DNA of 64,000 nucleotides, taken from Polyangia bacterium (GTDB lineage: Bacteria > Myxococcota_A > Polyangia > Nannocystales > Nannocystaceae). This document shows positions 48,050-58,827 of this stretch, piece after piece. The notes beneath the pieces are model-generated. The model saw only the letters and a list, made by a program, of their open reading frames with translations, had not been told where the DNA came from and did no database searches. The number at the start of each line of letters is the position of its first letter. The first letter of the stretch is position 1. The position numbers and the translations under genes were made by a program. The DNA is taken from assembly GCA_030424595.1 (NCBI GenBank), contig JAUHWG010000006.1, forward strand, positions 186,001 through 250,000, written 5' to 3'.

Positions 48050-48148
48050 GAGATCGCGCGGCTCCGAGCACCCTCGGGGAGGGGCGATCTCATCCGCTTC
48101 GCGACGCGGAGGGCGGACCCGCTGGAGGTCCTCGCACCAAGCTCGAAC

Positions 48149-48187
48149 CAAAGAAGAAGAGCGCTCGCCGGCGGACCGGCGCGCGCT
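48149..48187 (-). terminator. Rho-independent-like terminator of rpsT
   Basis: On the minus strand, 23 nt past the rpsT stop, AGCGC..GCCGG pairs with CCGGC..GCGCT around TCCG, with a short internal mismatch, and is followed directly by CTTCTTCTTT. Hairpin plus pyrimidine-rich, T-containing tract in the right place and orientation. Confidence 0.75.
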
Positions 48188-48209
48188 CGTTCACTCCACC
48201 CGAAGGGCT

Positions 48210-48476
48210 TTAGGCTGAGGCCCGGTTCATCGCCAAGGTGAGGCGAGAGACGTACCGGGAGGCGGTGTTGATGTGAATGACGCCCTTGGACCGAGCCTTG
48301 TCGATCGCCTGGATGGCGAGAGGGAGGTTGGTCTTGGCTGCGTCGAGGTCCTCGGCCGCGAGGGCCTTGCGGACGCGCTTGATGTAGGTGCGCATCGTGC
48401 TGAGGTGGAGCAGGTTGCGCTCCCTCCGCTTGATGCGTTGACGATTCCGTTTTTCTGCCGATTTATGATTGGCCAC
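48210..48476 (-). CDS. rpsT: 30S ribosomal protein S20
   Basis: 88 residues from the GTG at 48476, reading (M)[20 protein letters not shown] as in S20. The rest ([45 protein letters not shown]) is fully typical. It binds 16S rRNA in the small subunit. The longer open frame to 48539 is not S20-like. A terminator follows. Confidence 0.97.
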   Translation of the reverse strand: MANHKSAEKRNRQRIKRRERNLLHLSTMRTYIKRVRKALAAEDLDAAKTNLPLAIQAIDKARSKGVIHINTASRYVSRLTLAMNRASA

Positions 48477-48572
48477 GCGCTTCTCGCTCGTAGGTTCGGG
48501 TGGGCGGCTTTTGTGCAGCGAGCGCGGGGGGCTTGTCAAGCTGCTTTCAAGCGGCCAACCTCACCGCCGCGC

Positions 48573-49484
48573 ATGCGAGCTCCGAGCAAGACCGAACCCC
48601 TCCCGTCGAACGGGCGTGCGCTGTTGGCGCGTTGTTCCCGCGCTGGCGTCGTCATGTCGGCCCTGTCGCTGAGCGCGTGCGTTTTTAACGCGCCGCCTCC
48701 GCTCCCGGAGGAGATGGCCGCCGAGAATGAGGCCGAAGCCGCTCGCCTCGCGGCTCTGCGCACCACGCCACCGCCTGCTGAGCCGGCCAAGGAGGCAGGG
48801 GCCGGGGGCGGCGGTGAGGAGGCTCCTGAGGCCGATCCTGCGCGCTACAAGGCGGGCGAGGTTGCGGCTCCGGGGATGTCGCCGGCGGAGATGCGGGCCT
48901 TCAACACGGCGCAGGGGGATCCGAAGGAGGGTGTCTTCACCCTCGAGGAGGCGCTCGCCGGGCTCCCCGGCAACGGCGCCCTCTGGGTCGAGTTTGTGAC
49001 CTCCCGCGGTGTGATCAACTGCGAGCTCTTCGAGCGTGAGGCGCCGAACACCATCGCCAACTTCGTCGGCCTGGCCCGCGGCCTCCGGCCCTTCCTCAAG
49101 GGCGGCGAGTGGACGACCGGGCCCTACTACGACGGCGTCACCTTCCACCGGGTGATCCCCGGCTTCATGATCCAGGCGGGCGACCCGACCGGGACCGGGA
49201 CCGGCAACCCGGGCTACGTGATCCAAGACGAGATCGGGCCGACCCACACCCACGACGACGCCGGGATCCTGAGCATGGCCAACCGCGGTCCCGGGACCGG
49301 CGGGGCGCAGTTCTTCATCACCCTGGGCCCGACGCCGCACCTCGACGGCAAGCACACGGTCTTCGGCCGCTGCGACGAGGCGGGGGCCGAGCTCGCCGAT
49401 GACATCGCCCTGGTGCCGCGGGACTCGAACGATCGACCGAACGATCCTGAGGTGATCGAGACGGTGAGGATCGTCCGTCGCTGA
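48573..49484 (+). CDS. Lipoprotein cyclophilin, peptidyl-prolyl cis-trans isomerase
   Basis: 303 residues from ATG 48573. The lipobox LSAC-V near residue 36 predicts lipidation and export. A long Glu/Ala/Pro-rich linker leads to a cyclophilin domain with catalytic [43 protein letters not shown] and [10 protein letters not shown]. The enzyme would assist folding in the periplasm or at a membrane surface. The stop codon lies in the first copy of a 31-bp tandem duplication. Confidence 0.88.
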   Translation: MRAPSKTEPLPSNGRALLARCSRAGVVMSALSLSACVFNAPPPLPEEMAAENEAEAARLAALRTTPPPAEPAKEAGAGGGGEEAPEADPARYKAGEVAAPGMSPAEMRAFNTAQGDPKEGVFTLEEALAGLPGNGALWVEFVTSRGVINCELFEREAPNTIANFVGLARGLRPFLKGGEWTTGPYYDGVTFHRVIPGFMIQAGDPTGTGTGNPGYVIQDEIGPTHTHDDAGILSMANRGPGTGGAQFFITLGPTPHLDGKHTVFGRCDEAGAELADDIALVPRDSNDRPNDPEVIETVRIVRR

Positions 49485-49541
49485 GGTCCTCGAGGTTCGG
49501 TCCGACATTCGCTGAGGTCCTCGAGGTTCGGTCCGACATTC
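49480..49541 (+). repeat. Perfect 31-bp tandem duplication at the end of the cyclophilin gene
   Basis: Two identical 31-bp units, 49480-49510 and 49511-49541, each starting GCTGAGGTCCTCGAGG and ending GTCCGACATTC. The cyclophilin stop codon TGA lies in the first unit. Looks like a recent duplication. Confidence 0.95.
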
Positions 49542-49609
49542 AAACCGACGTCCGAGCCGGCGCAGGCCGTAGTTCCGCCGCGGCTCGCCGAGGGTCCCGC
49601 GGCTGAGGT

Positions 49610-50569
49610 TCAGGAGCCGAAGTAATAGGTCGTCGTCAGGCCGAGGTAGACCGTGTTTGACATCGGTCGGCCGGCGGCCGCGGGCGTGAAGCCGAGCCAG
49701 CCGACCTCGGGGCCGAGGCCGAAGCCGCCGCCGCGCTTGGGCCGGAAGGACTTGGCGAGGGGGAAGAACTCGTAGCGGACGGCGGCCTTGAAGGCGGCGC
49801 CGCCGTAGCCCTTGCGGCCCTCAACGCCGTCCTCGCGGATGGCTCCGCCGCCGATGCCGAAGCCGACGTGGAGGGAGAGGGGACGCTTGGGCACCGGCAG
49901 GAAGCCGACGTCGACGAGGAAGGCGCCCTGGCCCATGCGTTGGTCGGCTTGATAGGCGAGCTCACCGGTGAGCTCGATGCCGATGGTCATCCACGGATAG
50001 ACGACCTCGCCGGCGCGGAAGCTGCCGCCGGGGCCGACGTAGACCCCAGGGGTGTCGAGGTTGCGGACGCGGGCGAAGCTCAGGGGGACGTAGGCGGTGA
50101 GGCCGACGTAGATCCCGTCGACCCGCGGAGGCGTCGGGAGAGCCTCCGTGTCCTCGGCGCTAGCGTCGTCCTCCGCTTCGGCCTCGTCATCGCCGGTTTC
50201 ATCGCCGGTTTCATCGCCAGCGTCGTCGTCGACCGGGCCTTCGGGCTCCGCCGAGCTCGGCTCAGCGGCGTCCTCAGCGGCGCTGTCTTGGTCGGCTGGC
50301 TCGGAGGCGGCGTCGGAGACGGCAGGGTCGGCGGCGGTTGGAGCCTCCGCCGGTGGAGCCTCCGCCGGTGGAGCCGGCGACGCCGCGGGGTCAGCGTCGC
50401 TGACCGGCGGAGCTGCGAGCGCCTCCGGGGCCGCCAGCGAGAGCGTGAGGGCGGCGAGCAGGGACCAGCGGCGCGGGGACAGGGTCCCGGGGCGCCGGGG
50501 TGAGCGGGCGGGCAGCACGGCGAGAAGGATGGGCCAGGCGAGCGCTCCGGGGCAAGTTCGCGGTGTCAC
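49610..50569 (-). CDS. Exported protein with predicted beta-barrel
   Basis: 319 residues. The signal-like segment WSLLAALTLSLAAPEALA precedes an acidic Ala/Glu/Asp/Pro-rich linker, then a strand-rich C-terminal domain (DGIYVGLTAYVPLSFARV, YPWMTIGIELTGELAYQ, PLSLHVGFGIGGGAI) ending NTVYLGLTTTYYFGS. Outer-membrane barrel likely; function unknown. The start is uncertain because an in-frame Met nearer the signal is absent. Confidence 0.72.
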   Translation of the reverse strand: MTPRTCPGALAWPILLAVLPARSPRRPGTLSPRRWSLLAALTLSLAAPEALAAPPVSDADPAASPAPPAEAPPAEAPTAADPAVSDAASEPADQDSAAEDAAEPSSAEPEGPVDDDAGDETGDETGDDEAEAEDDASAEDTEALPTPPRVDGIYVGLTAYVPLSFARVRNLDTPGVYVGPGGSFRAGEVVYPWMTIGIELTGELAYQADQRMGQGAFLVDVGFLPVPKRPLSLHVGFGIGGGAIREDGVEGRKGYGGAAFKAAVRYEFFPLAKSFRPKRGGGFGLGPEVGWLGFTPAAAGRPMSNTVYLGLTTTYYFGS

Positions 50570-50640
50570 CTCCGACGAATTGACCCGCGGGGGCGGGTTG
50601 CGAGGCTCCGGGTCACCGATTATCGTCCCGCGGGCCCCCG

Positions 50641-52341
50641 ATGCCGCACAAGTACACCAGGCTCATCGAGATCCTCGGCAGCATGGCCCTTGGAGGGGCC
50701 TTGGTGGCGATCGGCTATGAACTAGGGGCGACCCGAGGGGGCCCCGGCGGCTCTGCGCCGGCGGAGGCCGACGAGGACTCCGGGGGGCAGATCCTGGGCG
50801 CTGCGGGCGAGGGCGCGGACCCGGAGGGATCCTCGCCCTACGGCGGCGGCGCAGGGGAGAGCGCAGATCCCGAGGGCGCGGGCGTGCGCGCCGATGGGGA
50901 TGAGGATGGTCAAGGAGAGCCGGCGAAGAAGACCGTGCGCGCCGACCTGCCCGAGTGGATGAAGGCCGACCCGGCGGAGGGGTATCTCGGCTTCCCGCCG
51001 ATCTTCGACGGGAGCTCGGACGGGAGCTCGGACGGTAGCTCGGACGGAAGCTCGGACGGGAGCGGCGACGCCCTCGCCGACTACCCCAAGCACGGTTTGG
51101 TCACGAGCCCGGCGGTCGTGCTCCGGGAGCGCACGGATCTCGAGGCGCCGATCATCGGCATCCTCCGCGCGGGCTCGCGGGTCCGCGTGGACGCGGAGCT
51201 GAGCTTCGGCGGCCACTGCACCAAGGGCTGGCATCGGGTCTACCCGCGGGGGTGGATCTGCCTCCAGGCGGGGATCAAGATCGCCGATGACCCGCCCGAC
51301 GACGGGATCATCAACGTCCCGAAGCCGCGGATCGACGACTCGCTCCCCTACGACTACTGGCGGGTCAACCACGACGGGACGCCCTTCTTCCACCGGCTGC
51401 CGTCCTTCGGCGAGCAGGACCTGGCGGACGAGGCGGCGAAGGCCTGGATCGACGAGCACGGGCGGGAGCCGATGCCGACCCACCCGGCGCAGCGCCCCGC
51501 GGAGGTCCCGGCGGTGGTCAAGGAGTACCTGAACGCCGCCTACTACGTGACCGTCGCCGGCGAGGCGATGAAGAGCGAGCGCCGCTTCCTCCGGACCCTG
51601 CGCGGGGTCTACGCCAAGAAGTACCAGCTCGCCCAGCGCGAGGGCTCGACCTTCAAGGGCCAGGTGCTCCCGGGCGGCGCCGACGACCTCCCGCTCTACT
51701 GGATCGTCCGCGAGACCGGGATGAAAAAGCGCGAGGCGGAGGGGTCCGACGTGCTCGTCGACGCTGACGTCTCGCCCGCGCGCCTCTCTCTCCACCCCTT
51801 CAAGCGCAAGGTTGTGATCGGCGTCCACCCCCACTGGGAGGACGAAGAGGGCAACCTGATGCGCGAGTACGCGGTCGCGGTCGCGGCCAAGATCCGCCGG
51901 CCGCCGGGGGTCCGGGAGGACGAGCACTGGGTCCACGTCGACCTCTCAGAGCAGACCCTGGTCGCCTACGAGGGGGACACGCCGGTCTTCGCGACCCTGG
52001 TGTCGACCGGCAAGGAGCCGGGGATGACCCCGGTCGGGGTCCATCGCCTGCAGAGCAAGCACATCGCCACGTCGATGCGGGATCAGCCGATCGAAGAGGA
52101 CGCCTATTCCATCGAAGACGTGCCGTGGACGCAGTACTTCCACAACAACGTCGCCCTCCACGGCGCGTTCTGGCACGGCGGCTTTGGCCTGGTCCGCAGC
52201 CACGGCTGCGTCAACCTCTCGCCGAGCGACGCCCGCTGGCTCTTCGGTCATACCCAGCCGGCGCTCCCCGACGGCTGGCACTCGGTCTCCCCCGGGGTCG
52301 GCGGCTTTGGCCGGGGATCCGCCGTGGTGATCACCGAGTAG
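50641..52341 (+). CDS. L,D-transpeptidase (YkuD domain) with N-terminal membrane anchor
   Basis: 566 residues. An N-terminal segment (IEILGSMALGGALVAIGYEL) anchors it; a Gly/Glu/Asp-rich linker and five DGSS-type repeats (51007-51066) follow, then a region with an SH3-like stretch (VVLRERTDLEAPIIGILRAG). The C-terminal YkuD domain has VHVDLSEQTLVAYEGDTPVF and the catalytic HGxxx..SHGCVNLSPSDARWLF. L,D-transpeptidases crosslink peptidoglycan or link it to proteins. Divergent from the barrel gene upstream. Confidence 0.9.
   Translation: MPHKYTRLIEILGSMALGGALVAIGYELGATRGGPGGSAPAEADEDSGGQILGAAGEGADPEGSSPYGGGAGESADPEGAGVRADGDEDGQGEPAKKTVRADLPEWMKADPAEGYLGFPPIFDGSSDGSSDGSSDGSSDGSGDALADYPKHGLVTSPAVVLRERTDLEAPIIGILRAGSRVRVDAELSFGGHCTKGWHRVYPRGWICLQAGIKIADDPPDDGIINVPKPRIDDSLPYDYWRVNHDGTPFFHRLPSFGEQDLADEAAKAWIDEHGREPMPTHPAQRPAEVPAVVKEYLNAAYYVTVAGEAMKSERRFLRTLRGVYAKKYQLAQREGSTFKGQVLPGGADDLPLYWIVRETGMKKREAEGSDVLVDADVSPARLSLHPFKRKVVIGVHPHWEDEEGNLMREYAVAVAAKIRRPPGVREDEHWVHVDLSEQTLVAYEGDTPVFATLVSTGKEPGMTPVGVHRLQSKHIATSMRDQPIEEDAYSIEDVPWTQYFHNNVALHGAFWHGGFGLVRSHGCVNLSPSDARWLFGHTQPALPDGWHSVSPGVGGFGRGSAVVITE
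51007..51066 (+). repeat. Five 12-bp in-frame repeats in the L,D-transpeptidase gene
   Basis: Units of GACGGGAGCTCG, two exact then with single changes, encode a DGSS repeat linker. The 12-bp period preserves the reading frame, so copy-number change would alter only linker length. Confidence 0.9.
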
Positions 52342-52457
52342 AAACCCTCGGCCGGGCGCGGTCCGGCGGGGCGCCAGGATCCTGTCGCTAGGATCCCGTC
52401 GCGAGGAGGTCCCTGGCTGTGCGAGCATGGGCCGATCCGAGAAGGAGGATCCAAGCC

Positions 52458-54311
<1,854 letters not shown>

Positions 54312-54455
54312 CGCTGTCGCCCTGCGTGTGCAGGAATGGGCGCGCTCCTCGTGGGGCGCGCTCGTCTGTTCTCTGGGGCTCAGCGAGCGCCCGCAGGCTC
54401 CCTGGGTGATCCGCCCGAGCTCCGCTGGAGCTCCACGAGCGTGCGCCTCGTCCCC

Positions 54456-57400
54456 CTAAAAGGTGATGCCGACGTCGAAGACGAAGCGGCCGTTGGGGTC
54501 GTCGGTGGCGTGGACGTTGCCGGGCGCGATCGAGTTGGGGAGGAGGACCGCGTAGCCGAGGGCGGCGGTGACGATCCGGATGTCCCACTTGAGGAAGTTG
54601 ACGCCGACGCTGCGGCGAAAGTCCCGCGAGAGGTCGACGCCCGACCACTTCTGGGTGAGGATCCCGAAGTCGAAGAAGAGCGAGTGAGCGAGCTTTCCGC
54701 CGAGGAAGTCGCGGACCGAGATGACCTGGAGCGCGAGGGTGGCGAGGGCCCGGATGTGTCCGCCCTGGGCGGTGTAGCTCAGGCGCTGGACGCCGCTGCC
54801 CTGGTCGATCTCCTCGACGTCGACGAGCATCGTCTCGGGGGCGATCCCGCGCAGGCCGAGGTCGACCGTGCCGCCGCCGAAGTAGCGCCAGACCTCCGGG
54901 ATCGAGGTGGTGTTGGCCCCGGGGAGGGCGGCGATCGGCAGGGCGTGGCCGTAGCGGAGGGCGTAGCGGAAGCTCAGGCGGTTGTCGGTGAGCGGGATCG
55001 GGATGAAGTGCTGCCAGGCTGTCTCGCCCCGGATCCACCAGTCGAGGCCGCCGAGGAAGGGCGAGGCGAGCATGATGTCGGCGCTCGCGATAAAGCCGTC
55101 CTCGGGGTTGAAGGGGTTGTCCTCGACGTTGGTGTAGACAAAGCCGCTCTGGATGGCGCCGGTGCGGTCGGTGACGATGCCGTCGCGGCGGTTGAGCACC
55201 AGCCCGTCGGCGGCGGTGGTCGGCTTGACGATGTCCTTGGAGATGTTGCTCTTCTGGATCAGGTAGCCGACGTAGGTCTTGATCTGGCGGGTGATCGGGT
55301 AGGTCAGGCTGAAGTTGCCGACGGCGGAGACGATCGCGCCGCGGGCGGGGGTCAGGCGCTGCTGGTACTGGCCGGAGATCTGGAGGGTGAGCGGCGAGCC
55401 GAGCACGCGCTGGCGGATGAGCGAGGCGCGGGCGCTCCGCTCGTAGCACTTGAGCCCGGCGCAGGCGCCGAGGAAGGGGAGCGTCGCCGGCAGCGACGAG
55501 GTGTCGACGCCGAAGTGGCCGGCGAGATCGAGGTCCCAGGCGGTGCCGAAGACGTTGGGGAAGGAGGGGCGGACGAAGACGTAGAAGGGGTCGAGGGTGG
55601 CAAAGCCCAGGCCGTAGGAGAGCTCCATCGACACGTCCTTGGCCTCGCGGACGTCGACGACGTGGTGGACGGTGCAGGCCTCGGCGGTCGAGTCGAGCTC
55701 GCAGCCGACCGGGTAGGGGGTGACCGTGATCGACGAGGCGACGCCGGTGCCGTCGATCCGCGCCTGCGAGTCCTCGACCTTGAGCGCGCTGTACTCGTCG
55801 CCCTCCGCGAAGGAGAGCTCGCGCCGGAGGACGTAGGGGCGGGTCTTGAAGTTGCCGCGCAGGAGCGTGTCGCCGAAGGAGCCGCGGCGGCCCTCGTAGA
55901 CGCTGATCTCGGCGCCGACCTCGACCGCGGTGCCAGAGCGATAGGCCGTGCACATGCCGACGTCGGCGTCGGTGAGGCGGCGGGCGGAGGGGACGAGGTG
56001 CTCGACGCCGCGGGGGTCGCGGTAGATCCAGCGGAGCTCGACGTCGCTCAGCGGGAAGCCGCTGCCCTGGTAGTTGTTGACGATCTCCTGCTCCGCGTCG
56101 CGATCGAGGCTGTTGGTCACCGGGACGCCGCCGGGGACGACCCGGCCGTCCGGGCGGAGCACGGTCTCGTTGAGCATCCGCTTGGTGCCCCACTGGCCGT
56201 CGGTCGTCAGCGGCAGGTTGGAGACGTCGCGATCGCCGGGGATCGGCACCTCGAGGTAGCGGACCCGCTCGGTCCGCCGGGCGGTGAAGACCCGCGGCCC
56301 GGGATCGACGGTGATCCGGACGTAGAGGCGGGCCCTGGACTCCTTGCGCAGGGCCTCGAGGCCGGCGCGCTCAAAGTCGCGCTCGGCCCAGACCGGGGTC
56401 GTCGGTCGATCGAGGATGCTCGCCATGTCGACGATCGCGTGCTCTCCGGGGTGGTTGAGCCCGTCGCGCCAAAAGCCGACCTTCACCTCGGTGCGGACGC
56501 AGGGGTAGCCGCGGGACTGATAGGCGTCGACCAAGGCGCCCAGATCCTCGGCGATCGCGGTCTCCGAGAAGGAGCCGCCGCGGGTGGTGCTGCGGACCCG
56601 GTTGAACTCGCGGCGGATCTCGGACGAGACCGCCGGCGGGACGCCGACGCCGACGGTCAGATCGACGGAGCGGACGGTGACCTTCGGCCCCTGGTCGATG
56701 ACGAAGTAGAGCCCGGAGGGGGCGCTCTGGCCGAACTCCTCGTAGCGCCCCTCGACGGTGGCCAGGAGGTAGCCCTTGCTCTGGAGGAAGGCGCGGAGGT
56801 TGGCGGCCTCTCGCTTGGCGCTCTGGGCGTTGGGGGACTCGCGGCGGCGAAAGAGGGAGAGCTGGGAGAGCAGGCGCTTGTCGCTAAACGAGCTCTCGCC
56901 GAGGAAGGAGGTGCGGACGCCGCGACCGAGGTCGATCGAGACCGTCAGCGGGAGGTTCTGCGCGTTCGGGATGTCGGTGGGCTCGAGATCCTCGTAGGAG
57001 GTGTTGACGTTGACGTCGGGGTAGGGGAGCTGGAGCGCGCTCTGGGTCGAGCCGGGGCGGAGGATGCCGCTCCCCGGCTCGGCGTAGCGCTGCTCGGCGC
57101 GGTCGAGCGCGGTCTCGACGTGGGTCCGGGTCAGCCGCGACGGGAAGGGGGTCGCCTTCACCCGCGGGAGGAAGGTCCGCTTGATCCAGCGGTGATCCTG
57201 GATAGGCACGTTCCCCTTGATCGTCAGGTCGCCGCGTCGGACCCGATAGGCCGGCCCCTTGTCGATGTAGATGTGGAGATCGGCCTCGTTGTCGGCGCGG
57301 CCGCAGACCAGGGCCAGGCGGGCGTCGCCGCGGAGATAGCCGCGATCGAAGAGGAAGCGATCGAGGCGGGAGAGCTCGTCGCGCTCCCACTGCTGGCAGG

Positions 57401-58499
57401 CGAGGTCGTCGGGGTCGCAGATCGGCGGGAGCTTGTCGCCGCGGATGTTCGACGGCTCGACGCAGCCGCCGTAGGCGAGGGCGCCGGGGCGGGCGTCGAT
57501 GCTCAGCTCGCGCTGGATGTCGCTCTTGGAGAGGGGGATGCTGTTGTGGACCCGGACCCGGCGGATGCTCCGGCCCGGTGAGACCTGGACGATGATCTCG
57601 CCGGCGGCGACCGGGTAAAAGTCCGCGCGGTAGCCGAGCTGCTGGAGCTTGGCCGCGATCCAGGTCGGGCTCTCGGTGCCCGGCGCGAGGCCGATGATCT
57701 CCGTCAGCCGCTCGCCGCTGTCACGCTTGAGGAAGGCGCCGTCGATCGAGATCCGCTCGATGTTGGCGAAGAGGAGGCCGCGCTCGTCGGTGCCGAGCGC
57801 GGGGCGGGCGATCATCTCGACGGTGAGGGAGCCGGTCGGCACCAGGACGATGACAAAGCCCTCGATCGCCGTCCGCTCGAGGACGTAGCGCAAGAGCCCC
57901 TGATCGGGCGGGAGGGCTCGACCGGCGAGGGCGTTGCCGTTGATCGTCGTCGAGCAGGCGAGGCCGCGGATGGTCTTGCTCGACTGCCGCGCGCCGACCT
58001 GAAAGCCGGCGTCGACGAGGGTGGCGAGGGCGGTGTCGAGGGGGGCGAGGGGGTCGGTCGGGGAGTCGCTGAAGGCGCAGAGGGAGTCGTTCATGGCGCC
58101 CTCGTCGGCGCTCTCCGCCGACGATGCGGAGGCCGAGGCCGAGCCGGAGCCGTCCGCAGAGGGCGGGGGTGGGGCGGGATCCTCGATGTCGACGCTGAAG
58201 TCGGGGACGTCGACGTCGGGCGTCGGGTCGGGCTTCGGGTCGGGCGTCGGGTCGGGCCCCGGCACCCCAGGCTTGCCGAGGGCGTCGCGATCATCGGGGG
58301 TCTCCTCGCCTGGCGCGTCGTCGTCGAGCGACGGGGGGCGTTCGGGCGGCTTGGGCTCTCCGCCCTTGCCCGAGCCTCCGTCCGCGCCCCGGCTCTCCGT
58401 CGCAGGGGCAGCCGCGGCCGCGATGGTGTCGGCGCTGCTGAGGCCGCTGATGATCCACAGCGCCGCCGCCAAGGCGCGGACTACCGCCGCCTGCGTCAC
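54456..58499 (-). CDS. TamA-like Omp85-family outer-membrane protein
   Basis: About 1347 residues from GTG 58499, which begins a signal-like segment (VTQAAVVRALAAALWIISGL). An Asp/Pro-rich linker follows, then POTRA-like repeats (for example IIVQVSPGRSIRRVRVHNSI, LRGDARLALVCGRADNEADL, GLYFVIDQGPKVTVRSVDL) and a C-terminal Omp85 barrel (FGTAWDLDLAGHFGVDT, VLGSPLTLQISGQYQQRLTP) ending FVFDVGITF with terminal Phe. An alternative start at ATG 58856 would overlap tamB but gives an un-signal-like Arg/Ala-rich stretch. The tamB gene lies directly upstream on the same strand, the usual TamA-TamB partnership. Confidence 0.85.
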   Translation of the reverse strand: MTQAAVVRALAAALWIISGLSSADTIAAAAAPATESRGADGGSGKGGEPKPPERPPSLDDDAPGEETPDDRDALGKPGVPGPDPTPDPKPDPTPDVDVPDFSVDIEDPAPPPPSADGSGSASASASSAESADEGAMNDSLCAFSDSPTDPLAPLDTALATLVDAGFQVGARQSSKTIRGLACSTTINGNALAGRALPPDQGLLRYVLERTAIEGFVIVLVPTGSLTVEMIARPALGTDERGLLFANIERISIDGAFLKRDSGERLTEIIGLAPGTESPTWIAAKLQQLGYRADFYPVAAGEIIVQVSPGRSIRRVRVHNSIPLSKSDIQRELSIDARPGALAYGGCVEPSNIRGDKLPPICDPDDLACQQWERDELSRLDRFLFDRGYLRGDARLALVCGRADNEADLHIYIDKGPAYRVRRGDLTIKGNVPIQDHRWIKRTFLPRVKATPFPSRLTRTHVETALDRAEQRYAEPGSGILRPGSTQSALQLPYPDVNVNTSYEDLEPTDIPNAQNLPLTVSIDLGRGVRTSFLGESSFSDKRLLSQLSLFRRRESPNAQSAKREAANLRAFLQSKGYLLATVEGRYEEFGQSAPSGLYFVIDQGPKVTVRSVDLTVGVGVPPAVSSEIRREFNRVRSTTRGGSFSETAIAEDLGALVDAYQSRGYPCVRTEVKVGFWRDGLNHPGEHAIVDMASILDRPTTPVWAERDFERAGLEALRKESRARLYVRITVDPGPRVFTARRTERVRYLEVPIPGDRDVSNLPLTTDGQWGTKRMLNETVLRPDGRVVPGGVPVTNSLDRDAEQEIVNNYQGSGFPLSDVELRWIYRDPRGVEHLVPSARRLTDADVGMCTAYRSGTAVEVGAEISVYEGRRGSFGDTLLRGNFKTRPYVLRRELSFAEGDEYSALKVEDSQARIDGTGVASSITVTPYPVGCELDSTAEACTVHHVVDVREAKDVSMELSYGLGFATLDPFYVFVRPSFPNVFGTAWDLDLAGHFGVDTSSLPATLPFLGACAGLKCYERSARASLIRQRVLGSPLTLQISGQYQQRLTPARGAIVSAVGNFSLTYPITRQIKTYVGYLIQKSNISKDIVKPTTAADGLVLNRRDGIVTDRTGAIQSGFVYTNVEDNPFNPEDGFIASADIMLASPFLGGLDWWIRGETAWQHFIPIPLTDNRLSFRYALRYGHALPIAALPGANTTSIPEVWRYFGGGTVDLGLRGIAPETMLVDVEEIDQGSGVQRLSYTAQGGHIRALATLALQVISVRDFLGGKLAHSLFFDFGILTQKWSGVDLSRDFRRSVGVNFLKWDIRIVTAALGYAVLLPNSIAPGNVHATDDPNGRFVFDVGITF

Positions 58500-58827
58500 C
58501 CGAGCCGCAGGTCGTCGCCGCCTCGCCTGCTCAGGGCAGCCTTGGGAGCGTCGTCGTGGGCCCAGCGCCCCGCGGAGAGAGTCCCGCGCGCCTGCCCTTG
58601 TCCCGCTCGGCTCCGCCAAGACCTGCCGTACAGCTCGGTGCCGCGGCGCGTTGTCGCCCTCGCGACGGGCTGCGAGCCCGCGCTCCGCGGACGACGCGGT
58701 CGAGCCCGTCGACGGTCGCGGTGACGTCTCGTCCGGCGTCGCGGAGCTGGCAGGACCGAGGGCGCCGAGTGCGGCTGCGGGAGCGCCCAGGGGGCCCTCC
58801 CCGCAGGCTGCCAGTCTCGTCCGGCCG
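58500..58827 (-). other. Region between tamB and the TamA-like gene, coding status unclear
   Basis: 328 bp. If the TamA-like gene starts at 58499 this is a non-coding leader; if it starts at 58856 it would be N-terminal coding. The encoded residues would be rich in Arg, Ala, Ser and Gly, without a signal. I see no clear ribosome site or promoter. Confidence 0.5.

Larger units (their letters stand above)
47743..48209. other. Non-coding gap with tandem repeats and hairpins
   Basis: 467 bp between holA and the convergent rpsT. It contains four 14-bp tandem units (47994-48049), the rpsT terminator (48149-48187) and a GGGCCC/GGGCCC hairpin near 47775-47795. No credible gene is seen: the open frames there have shadow-like composition. 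Confidence 0.6.

Noticed and set aside
54336..57581. A 1081-residue plus-strand open frame opposite the TamA-like gene
   Set aside because: Same antisense composition, no signal, membrane segment or motif.
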